Source: Thermoplasmata archaeon (GTDB taxonomy: Archaea; Thermoplasmatota; Thermoplasmata; Halarchaeoplasmatales; Halarchaeoplasmataceae). Taken from it: 11,594 bases of DNA. Numbering within the stretch: position 1 is the stretch's first letter; every line of letters begins with the position of its first letter. A model generated the notes under the pieces. That model made no database searches. It was not told the DNA's origin and saw nothing but the letters and a program-made list of their open reading frames with translations. Of the stretch, positions 1 through 5,507 are shown in pieces. Made by a program: the position numbers and the translations under genes. The stretch covers positions 1 through 11,594 of the forward strand of contig SKVC01000027.1 in NCBI GenBank assembly GCA_007129655.1, written 5' to 3'.

Positions 1-2201
1 AGTACGGAAAATCTAACGTTCACCGTAACGTTCACACCTTGATAACGGATGTCGTTGTTTTCTTCATTGGTTTCCTCTATACTACCATAGGGGTCTGCGA
101 CAACTAGGACTTCGTGTTCACCGACGGGTTCAGCCAGCCATTTGAAGGTCAATCTTTGTGTGTCACCCATACCGTCGAGTCCTATCGTAGTAGTTTCTAT
201 TATCTCTCCTTCAACCTCCAAGGCTACAACTATGTTGGTTAAGCGTTCTTGGCCATTGTTACGTATCATGGCATATATTTCCACTTCTTCGTTGTACATG
301 GGAGTACGTGTACTGAATCTCTGTTCAGCCACGGCAACGTCGTTACCACCTCGGAATTCGATGTCTCCTACCCAGTTTATTACACGATAAACCATGACCG
401 AACGATTGCTATCAATGGAATTAAAAAGATGAGAATTGAACATCGTTCTGTAACCGATGGGGTCTTGGTAGCTTACGGCGACGCACCCGTCATCGTCTCT
501 TGCAGCCTCTACTGCATCGGCATCGGCTGTAGGTGTGAGATAAGCTCCATCAAATGTAGTAATCGGAGCCCCTTCTACTCTACGGTATACATCGGTTTCA
601 TTCAGAGGTATATCCATACCGTATATATCACTGACCGGCGCATTATTATCTCCACTAACACCGGATACTCCTAAATAATCAAGAAGAGTGTTGCCCGCAC
701 CAAGATCAGTAGCAATACCCTCGCCTATCAACCACAGGCTCCTACCGTCTTCTAAAAATTGTATCAGATTACTTTGATCCGTGTCTGTTAAAGTATCCTC
801 AGTTTGACTGCCGGTCATCCATATCACGATATCGTACCTGTTCAGTGCTCGTCTACCATCGCTGAATGGAGGACCATGCTTACCGGTGACCTCGACGTAA
901 TCGAAAGCGAATCCGGCGGAGCTAAGATCTCCTTCCATCACCGAGGCGTCGCCGTTCGGTACTTTATCGTCGTCGACCAGTAAGATAGTAGGCATCACGT
1001 GTAGAGTGGCATTGGCCTGGTTGTTGTTTGGATTTGGATCATATGCCCAGGTTTTATTATCCGAATAATATATATCTTCCAGAGGTGCTTTAACGGTTAT
1101 TCTGTGAAGGCCACTGACATGGATATTCGTTGTCACACGTATGTCACGACCGCCGCCGGCGGCTATACCTACCCATATAGATGTAAGTAAAGTAGCGTTG
1201 ACATCAGGATCTTCGATAGCTGTTTTATTTTCATCCCATATCTCTACTTTGCAGAATGTAGAACTTCCTCCTCTGTTCTCCACTACAGCATGTATGGTAA
1301 CGGATGCACCGTTCAAAGGCGTTTCCGGGTTGAATGATATCCTGCTCGAATCTATGGATACATCCGGGAGTTCACGAAAATCTGTCCTGGGGCCGATATT
1401 GATAGAGATGTAGGAAGAATCACGATATGTTTTATTGTCCTTAATTGCTTCGGCCTCCACCTTCAACAGATATGTGCCGTTCTCCTGATCTGAAGATATA
1501 TCAATCCTCCCAGATTCGGGGTAGATGTATTTATCACCCCGATTAAGAGTCATGTTATAAGGTTGGTTGTAATCTTCCAATGGTGACAGATCGATGGTTA
1601 CATTGGTAATATTGGGGAGAAGATCGGAAGGTCCGATATGTGCGTAGAACGATACGCTGCTACCGGCTTCGACGTGATTGTCCCAACCCGAGGGATAATT
1701 GACACCGGCATCCTTGATGACCAGTTCTACACGGGGGGCACCGAGTCGAACTACAGTTCTCCAAATAAGATCGTTCCGACCTGTGTCCATCACCATGATC
1801 TCAACTGTTTCCACAGTATCCCAATGTTCTTGACCGAGTAAAGCGGTCAGATCTATCACTACTTTCTCACCGATCCTCCATAGGTCTCCTGGGAATGTGG
1901 CTTCGGTGTGCTCAAATCGTTGACTGTGATACACACCTTCTGATAGAGCGACCAGTACGAAAGCGGTATTCAATTTGTTCAGAGTTCTACCGCCTTTGTG
2001 GGTAAGGGTCAATTCGTTGTTCTCCCTAACAAAGGATGCTTCCATATCCAGATAAGTTCTTTGTTCCGGCGTCTCCAGCATATTCACACTGACCAATATG
2101 GAAGAGAACAAGACTACTGTTATAGCCAAAATCATTATCGTTCCTACTATTTCGGACACTGCGTTGGTGTCCTTCTGTAAATTCCTTTTTTTCAATGACA
2201 T
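1..2201 (-). CDS. Giant cell-surface protein with archaeal type IV pilin N-terminus (C-terminal end outside the window)
   Basis: One open frame reads from an ATG at 2201 to the left edge without a stop (at least 733 codons). The N-terminus is basic (MSLKKRNLQKDTNA) and then reads VSEIVGTIMILAITVVLF, the archaeal type IV pilin signature (PF07790-like). Prepilin peptidase would cut near A14/V15, leaving a hydrophobic helix (about 16-38) as the assembly or anchor segment. Residues 50-150 resemble the pilin globular domain (LTLTHKGG, FPGDLWRIGE, VMDTGRND). An Ig-like stretch follows, then a CARDB-like beta domain (about 278-402, ending in NNNQANATLHV), an alpha/beta domain (403-611) opening TILLVDDD and containing DIVIWMTG and LWLIGEG, as in GATase1-like/DUF4350 surface domains, and another CARDB-like domain (from about 625, ETNEENNDI). 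About 12 N-x-S/T sequons suggest N-glycosylation outside the cell. I infer an adhesin or a pilus-associated S-layer component. Ordinary archaeal pilins are far shorter (about 120-200 aa). A TATA-like GTTATATATC lies at 2223-2232, so the leader is short or absent. Confidence 0.88.
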   Translation of the reverse strand, partial: MSLKKRNLQKDTNAVSEIVGTIMILAITVVLFSSILVSVNMLETPEQRTYLDMEASFVRENNELTLTHKGGRTLNKLNTAFVLVALSEGVYHSQRFEHTEATFPGDLWRIGEKVVIDLTALLGQEHWDTVETVEIMVMDTGRNDLIWRTVVRLGAPRVELVIKDAGVNYPSGWDNHVEAGSSVSFYAHIGPSDLLPNITNVTIDLSPLEDYNQPYNMTLNRGDKYIYPESGRIDISSDQENGTYLLKVEAEAIKDNKTYRDSSYISINIGPRTDFRELPDVSIDSSRISFNPETPLNGASVTIHAVVENRGGSSTFCKVEIWDENKTAIEDPDVNATLLTSIWVGIAAGGGRDIRVTTNIHVSGLHRITVKAPLEDIYYSDNKTWAYDPNPNNNQANATLHVMPTILLVDDDKVPNGDASVMEGDLSSAGFAFDYVEVTGKHGPPFSDGRRALNRYDIVIWMTGSQTEDTLTDTDQSNLIQFLEDGRSLWLIGEGIATDLGAGNTLLDYLGVSGVSGDNNAPVSDIYGMDIPLNETDVYRRVEGAPITTFDGAYLTPTADADAVEAARDDDGCVAVSYQDPIGYRTMFNSHLFNSIDSNRSVMVYRVINWVGDIEFRGGNDVAVAEQRFSTRTPMYNEEVEIYAMIRNNGQERLTNIVVALEVEGEIIETTTIGLDGMGDTQRLTFKWLAEPVGEHEVLVVADPYGSIEETNEENNDIRYQGVNVTVNVRFSV

Positions 2202-2222
2202 GCTTTTGATGCCCCCAATTTA

Positions 2223-2256
2223 GATATATAACTCATGGTCAGAATGTTATATAAAC
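2223..2256 (-). promoter_or_regulatory. TATA elements for the pilin-like surface gene
   Basis: On the minus strand, GTTTATATAAC (2246-2256) and GTTATATATC (2223-2232) both fit an archaeal TATA box. The first would place transcription start near 2225 (about 24-nt leader). The second would start it near the ATG itself (leaderless). The first box sits inside a perfect palindrome and could also read on the plus strand. Motif-based assignment only. Confidence 0.45.
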
Positions 2257-2274
2257 ATTATGTGGTAATTACCA
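2243..2274. repeat. Two adjacent perfect palindromes in the surface protein / pyrF divergent spacer
   Basis: AATGTT-ATATA-AACATT (2243-2259) has 6-bp perfect arms around a TATA core. Four bases further on, TGGTAATTACCA (2263-2274) is a perfect 12-bp palindrome. Both lie between divergent genes, so they could be operators for a dimeric regulator. The GTGGTAA half-site also occurs in the inverted repeat before the MFS gene. A function is inferred. Confidence 0.45.
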
Positions 2275-2320
2275 TTTTTACATGGGAATCTAGGAAGTTT
2301 TCAGCTAACTGGGAGAACAT

Positions 2321-2355
2321 AAATATACCATATGCCCAATAACCCAATTCAGGAG
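2321..2355 (+). promoter_or_regulatory. pyrF promoter and ribosome binding site
   Basis: A TATA-like AAATATACC at 2321-2329 lies about 35-43 bp before the pyrF ATG (2364). AGGAG at 2351-2355 is a Shine-Dalgarno sequence 8 nt from the start codon and supports that start. The rest of the 162-bp spacer (2202-2363) holds the palindromes described separately and no gene that I can see. Confidence 0.5.
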
Positions 2356-2363
2356 AACTAAAG

Positions 2364-3326
2364 ATGACAAACGCCGCCGATAGATTGCTAGATGCGATCG
2401 AAGAAAAAAAGAATCCGTCCGTTGTAGGGTTGGACCCGAGAGTGGCATCGATACCGGATCATATCAAAGAAGAAGCGATGAATGAAGGTTTCGAGCCCTT
2501 CGAGAGAATTCACAACGCCATGATCAAGTTCAACCATGCGATAATAGATGAAATCGTGGATATAGTACCTGCAGTCAAGCCACAGATGGCATTTTACGAA
2601 CAGTACGGCCACTGGGGAGTGAAGGCCATGGAGGATACCATAACCTACGCAAGATCCCAGGGACTTATGGTCATCGAAGATGTAAAGAGAAACGATATCG
2701 GCAGCACGGCCAAGGCATACGCCGATGGTCACATCGGTATGGTAGAAAGACTCGAGGGAACAAAGACTTCTTCCTACGGAGCGGACATGATAACCGTGAA
2801 TCCGTACCTAGGTATAGACGGTATAAAGCCATTCATCGACGTTTGCAAAGAATTCGACAAGGGAATATTTGTACTGGCAAAGACGTCGAATCCGTCCTCC
2901 GGAGATCTGCAGGACAGGATACTGGAAAACGGAGAAACGGTATACGAAGCCGTTGCTAAGCTGATCGACGAGTGGGGTGAAGAACTCGTCGGATCGAAAG
3001 GATACTCGTCCGTCGGCGCAGTGGTAGGTGCTACGTACCCGAAGGTGGGAAAGAAACTTAGAACCATCATGCCCAGAGCTATCATACTTGTACCTGGATA
3101 CGGTGCCCAGGGAGGTACAGCGGACGATGTAGTACCGTGTTTCAACGACGACGGGTTCGGTGCGATCGTCAATTCGTCCAGAGGGATCACCTTTGCCTAC
3201 CAGAAAGAGCCGTACAGCAAAGACTTCGGACCAGAACAGTTCGCCGAAGCCGCCCGGGCCGCCGCCCTGGATATGAAGGACTCGATCCTGGATGCACTAG
3301 AGAGAGCTAACAAGATGCCGTGGTGA
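2364..3326 (+). CDS. pyrF: Orotidine 5'-phosphate decarboxylase, long 'type 2' form
   Basis: This enzyme decarboxylates OMP to UMP, the last step of de novo pyrimidine synthesis, in the cytoplasm. The 320-aa TIM barrel shows GLDPR (22-26), the KPQMAFYEQ strand (72-80), the catalytic DVKRND signature (D106, K108, D111; then IGSTA), DMITVNPYLG (141-150), FVLAKTSNPSS, VPGYGAQGG and the phosphate-binding NSSRGI near the C-terminus. This pattern and length match the second PyrF subfamily (TIGR02127 type, about 260-320 aa). The usual archaeal enzyme is about 210-230 aa. The sequence therefore suggests replacement by, or acquisition of, a bacterial-type gene, which is inference. The ATG has an AGGAG at good spacing. 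The gene is transcribed alone, and its last 20 bp overlap the end of the convergent MFS gene. All key catalytic residues are present. Confidence 0.95.
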   Translation: MTNAADRLLDAIEEKKNPSVVGLDPRVASIPDHIKEEAMNEGFEPFERIHNAMIKFNHAIIDEIVDIVPAVKPQMAFYEQYGHWGVKAMEDTITYARSQGLMVIEDVKRNDIGSTAKAYADGHIGMVERLEGTKTSSYGADMITVNPYLGIDGIKPFIDVCKEFDKGIFVLAKTSNPSSGDLQDRILENGETVYEAVAKLIDEWGEELVGSKGYSSVGAVVGATYPKVGKKLRTIMPRAIILVPGYGAQGGTADDVVPCFNDDGFGAIVNSSRGITFAYQKEPYSKDFGPEQFAEAARAAALDMKDSILDALERANKMPW

Positions 3327-4659
3327 CCGCATCCGATTTGACATCGTTATCCGGTAAGATATCCTCAGCTTCCCGGATATGTTTTATATTGTAGCCTACC
3401 AGAGCTATCACCGTACCGAATAATCCGGTCAACAGATACATCAATGCCATCCCGGAGCCGACACCGTTTCCAACCAGTAGACCGAAGGTCGTCCCAGTAC
3501 TGGAACTTCCGTTCATCATGGGCTCGAATACCTTATCGGCCATGGGTCCCGCCACCAGGGACGCTACCGGTATGGCGAGCTGAGCCAACAACCGCCTCGT
3601 AGCGAATACTTTTCCCTGTATCTCCGGTGCTACCTTGGACTGCCAGAAGGATTGGCTGCAGCCTCCCAGTATCACCATCAAGAAGGACACTGCGAATGAA
3701 CCGATGCCCCATATCAAAACGCTTCGTCCTATTCCCATCATAACACCTCCGATCAAACTAGAAAACAGCATGCAAACGAAGATGCCTCGTATCCTTTTCT
3801 TAGGTCCGCCCCAGAGAGCTAACAATGAACCACCGACCACACCACCCAGGGCGGCCGCGGTTTGAACCGAAGCTAGTGCATAGCTGTTGTTTCCGGTTCG
3901 CGCAAGGATCATCGGCGTGCGTACCGTATTTCCGATGGTAAAGAATATGTTGATCACTAAAAAAACCGTCAACAGACCGAGCAGCGATCTTCTTTTTAGT
4001 ATGTATTTGAAGCCGTAAGTGGTCTCTTTGAATATATCTTTGAGCGAACCCTTTACCTTTTCCTTCACCGGTTCCGGTATACGAACGATAAATAGAGTTC
4101 CCACAGCGGCAGAAAAGGTGAATATATCGATAAGAAGTACTGTTTGTATTCCACCTATAGCTAGTATCGTAGCCGCCAGTACCGGGGCGATCAAGCCGGA
4201 GGACGTATCGGCTAAAGACATCAAGCCGCTGGCCCGGGCGTAGTTCTCTTTAGAAACCATCAATGTGATCGATGCGGAAAACGCAGGGAACTGGAATGCT
4301 CCGAAGAAACCGGAAACCACACCGGTTATGTAGAGGTGCCATACTTCCAGATTACCGGTTATCACCAACAAGTAAACGATGACCGTAGCACCGCCGGCAC
4401 CCAGGTCTCCCAGCATCATGGAAAATTTCCGATTCCATCGATCTACATAAACGCCGGCCAGAGGAGTAGCGATCAACAAAGGAGCAAAGTAAGCAAAACC
4501 AAATATGGCGAAGGGGGTTGCCTCGCCGGTTGTGGTCCAAATCCAGATCATCAGAGCGAAGCCTGTCATCATGCTCCCGAAAATGGATATCAATCTGCCG
4601 AACCATATTATCATGAAGGCTTTCATGCCCGTCGGTTTGTTTATTTCGTTTTCTTCCAT
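3307..4659 (-). CDS. Major facilitator superfamily transporter (MFS_3-like drug/metabolite exporter)
   Basis: A polytopic membrane protein of about 450 aa with roughly 12 hydrophobic segments. After the second segment it has the MFS motif A loop in the form GVYVDRWNRK, and a less conserved counterpart loop (LWGGPKKRIRG) links the later half. The start GRLISIFGSMMTGFAL and overall layout resemble the MFS_3 / macrolide-efflux-like exporters common in Bacteria, so proton-driven efflux of a small molecule is likely; the substrate cannot be told. I prefer the ATG at 4659 (MEENEINKPTG). A GTG at 4668 would add three residues but lacks a Shine-Dalgarno sequence and lies inside the palindrome at 4662-4688. 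That palindrome at the probable transcription start suggests ligand-responsive repression, as is usual for exporters. The gene overlaps the pyrF 3' end by 20 bp, convergently. It may have been transferred from bacteria. Confidence 0.88.
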   Translation of the reverse strand: MEENEINKPTGMKAFMIIWFGRLISIFGSMMTGFALMIWIWTTTGEATPFAIFGFAYFAPLLIATPLAGVYVDRWNRKFSMMLGDLGAGGATVIVYLLVITGNLEVWHLYITGVVSGFFGAFQFPAFSASITLMVSKENYARASGLMSLADTSSGLIAPVLAATILAIGGIQTVLLIDIFTFSAAVGTLFIVRIPEPVKEKVKGSLKDIFKETTYGFKYILKRRSLLGLLTVFLVINIFFTIGNTVRTPMILARTGNNSYALASVQTAAALGGVVGGSLLALWGGPKKRIRGIFVCMLFSSLIGGVMMGIGRSVLIWGIGSFAVSFLMVILGGCSQSFWQSKVAPEIQGKVFATRRLLAQLAIPVASLVAGPMADKVFEPMMNGSSSTGTTFGLLVGNGVGSGMALMYLLTGLFGTVIALVGYNIKHIREAEDILPDNDVKSDAVTTASC

Positions 4660-4661
4660 TT

Positions 4662-4688
4662 TTACCACTTAGACCGAGAAAGTGGTAA
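4662..4688. promoter_or_regulatory. Perfect inverted repeat, probable operator of the MFS gene
   Basis: TTACCACTT (4662-4670), a 9-bp spacer, then AAGTGGTAA (4680-4688): perfect 9-bp arms, 27 bp in all. It ends 2 bp before the preferred MFS start codon and lies where transcription should begin, given the TATA stretch at 4691-4700. The geometry (two major-groove half-sites about 18 bp apart) fits a dimeric repressor such as a TetR/MarR/ArsR-type protein, but the regulator is not in the window. In RNA it would form a hairpin that hides the region before the ATG, so RNA-level control is an alternative. Confidence 0.6.
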
Positions 4689-4690
4689 GA

Positions 4691-4717
4691 GTATATATAT
4701 TATTTTACAATATAAAA
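4691..4717 (-). promoter_or_regulatory. TATA-rich promoter of the MFS gene
   Basis: On the minus strand ATATATATAC (4691-4700) and an upstream TTTTATATTG (4707-4716) are TATA-box candidates. The first places transcription start near 4670, inside the palindromic operator. No other gene occupies 4669-4779. Confidence 0.45.
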
Positions 4718-4748
4718 ATAGATAACTACAAAACAGGCGTAAATAAGG

Positions 4749-4764
4749 TCAACTTTCAAGTTGA
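4749..4764. repeat. Short inverted repeat just downstream of the toxin remnant
   Basis: TCAACTT-TC-AAGTTGA has 7-bp arms with a 2-nt centre and starts 15 nt after the toxin stop in the direction of its transcription. It is not followed by a long U-run, so it is a poor intrinsic terminator. It may be a weak terminator or a small operator. Confidence 0.3.
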
Positions 4765-4854
4765 AGAAGGTAAAAATTCTCAATAACCGTATTTCTTATG
4801 CGCTTTATCTATGGGTAATATCTCAGATATACGAACTTCCTTATCACCTTCGAT

Positions 4855-4943
4855 TATAGGGGAAGACATTATTAACGGGACAAAATAATGTCATCCCCTA
4901 CTAGTGAAGGACCCAAAAAATATGACTTTTGTGTCCTTCAATA
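4855..4943. mobile_element. About 89-bp insertion in the toxin gene made of two tandem hairpins
   Basis: Hairpin one (4857-4900) has 17-nt arms with a single A/A mismatch: TAGGGGA and GACATTATT pair with their complements around a 10-nt loop. After 4 bp, hairpin two (4905-4940) has TGAAGGAC/GTCCTTCA outer arms, one mismatch, then CAAAA/TTTTG around an 8-nt loop. Together they fill almost the whole gap between the toxin pieces. The gap edges resemble each other on the minus strand (ATATATTGAAGG and TATAATCGAAGG), an imperfect direct repeat as expected from target duplication. No coding capacity. I infer a tiny non-autonomous palindromic element; no parent transposase is in view. Confidence 0.5.
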
Positions 4944-5111
4944 TATGGAGTAAAAAGCCGTCCAGGTTCTACCGATATGGATCCTGTAACGTTCCTCACC
5001 TTCAACCGGAAGTCTTTCTTTATCGCCCGAACCTCTGCCGGGATAGGGATTTTCTTTCAATTTATTTAGATTGGTCTTGATCACCCGTTGTGTTTTCTTA
5101 TTCAAATTCTT

Positions 5112-5165
5112 GAACAAAACTTATAGTTTTGAGAATAGGAGGAATTTGTCAAAATTCCTGCGTAT
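5112..5165. mobile_element. 54-bp in-frame insertion in the toxin gene made of two hairpins
   Basis: It separates toxin codon 15 from the codon for the next family residue (VYTFL | KNLNKK) without changing frame, but adds an in-frame TAA. It contains two perfect hairpins: CAAAACT-tat-AGTTTTG (5115-5131) and AGGAATTT-gtca-AAATTCCT (5140-5159). Like the second insertion it is a pair of hairpins with little else, although the sequences differ. No clear target duplication is visible. The family-based boundary could be off by a codon. Confidence 0.5.
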
Positions 5166-5199
5166 TAAAAAAGTATAGACCTCTTGGGTCAAAAGAACT

Positions 5200-5400
5200 T
5201 CATAGTTCATCTAGAGACACTAGTTCCTCTTTATCTGCGCGTTCGGCCTTTTCCATCTTCTTTTGGAGTTCCGATCTGTTGTGTTCTCTGATCATATCGG
5301 TGATCAATTCGTCGTAACTTTCATCGGGACTTTTGATCTCATTCAGTTCATTCCAAACATGTTCAGATATTTGGATCTTCTTTTTTGTTTTACTGGGCAT
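5200..5400 (-). CDS. Antitoxin of the RelE-type system (VapB/RelB-like, 66 aa)
   Basis: A small, charged protein of 66 aa. Its N-terminal half, KIQISEHVWNELNEIK then SPDESYDELITDMI, follows the pattern of archaeal VapB/RelB-like antitoxins: a short DNA-contacting beta strand followed by two helices (ribbon-helix-helix-like). The C-terminal half is a long charged helix ending in LVSLDEL, the usual toxin-wrapping tail of RelB partners. The role is to bind and silence the toxin and to repress its own promoter. The function is assigned from the family look plus the 11-bp overlap with the downstream toxin start. The reading frame is intact although the toxin is broken, so it may persist as an orphan antitoxin that protects against related toxins. 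TTTAAATATT at 5423-5432 is a likely TATA box, giving a near-leaderless message. Divergent from asnS. Confidence 0.75.
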   Translation of the reverse strand: MPSKTKKKIQISEHVWNELNEIKSPDESYDELITDMIREHNRSELQKKMEKAERADKEELVSLDEL

Positions 5401-5466
5401 CTATGTATATTAGTTGGCACAGAATATTTAAACATTACCCATATTTCAGCTTCTGGTATCCAAAAC

Positions 5467-5477
5467 GCTTATATCTT
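5467..5477 (+). promoter_or_regulatory. asnS TATA box
   Basis: GCTTATATCTT lies 31-41 bp before the asnS ATG at 5508, giving a leader of about 10 nt. The rest of the 107-bp divergent spacer (5401-5507) holds the antitoxin TATA box and no gene. Confidence 0.5.
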
Positions 5478-5507
5478 CAACCGGAACTAAAGCTTCAAGT
5501 GGAAAAA

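Larger units (their letters stand above)
4780..5210 (-). pseudogene. RelE/ParE-superfamily mRNA interferase toxin interrupted by two insertions
   Basis: Three coding pieces in order give a complete RelE-like toxin of about 90 aa. Piece 1 (5210-5166) is MNYEVLLTQEVYTFL. Piece 2 (5111-4944) has KNLNKKTQRVIK, KENPYPGRGSGDKERL, ERYRIHIGRTWTAFYSI. Piece 3 (4854-4780) has IEGDKEVRISEILP, then IDKAHKKYGY and a stop. The NPYPG...GDKERL and YRIHIGR segments are typical of archaeal RelE. Piece 2 continues the frame of piece 1 after a 54-bp insertion that carries a TAA. Piece 3 is in another frame after about 89 bp. The pieces contain no other stop or frameshift, so either the insertions are recent or the gene still works by some bypass. 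The ATG overlaps the antitoxin stop by 11 bp, the usual coupled arrangement. An intact product would cleave ribosome-bound mRNA and be neutralised by the antitoxin upstream. Confidence 0.82.

Noticed and set aside
142..2180. Several plus-strand open frames of 60-141 codons opposite the surface-protein gene.
   Set aside because: They overlap a single unbroken minus-strand frame with clear pilin and beta-domain sequence; their translations show no recognisable pattern.
3635..4725. Plus-strand frames of 74-129 codons opposite the MFS gene.
   Set aside because: Shadows of the transporter reading frame; no promoter or family-like sequence.
4857..4940. A CRISPR array or transcription terminator pair.
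   Set aside because: There are no regular repeat-spacer units, and the hairpins sit within a coding region without U-runs after them.
4780..5165. An archaeal intron spliced at bulge-helix-bulge motifs as the cause of the toxin interruptions.
   Set aside because: I could not place the 3-nt bulge, 4-bp helix, 3-nt bulge pattern at either pair of insertion edges, so I do not claim splicing; it remains to be tested by RNA data.
5385..5507. A 41-codon upstream extension of asnS.
   Set aside because: It runs through the antitoxin start and the divergent promoter, reads as low-quality protein, and AsnRS homology begins at the ATG at 5508 behind a TATA box.
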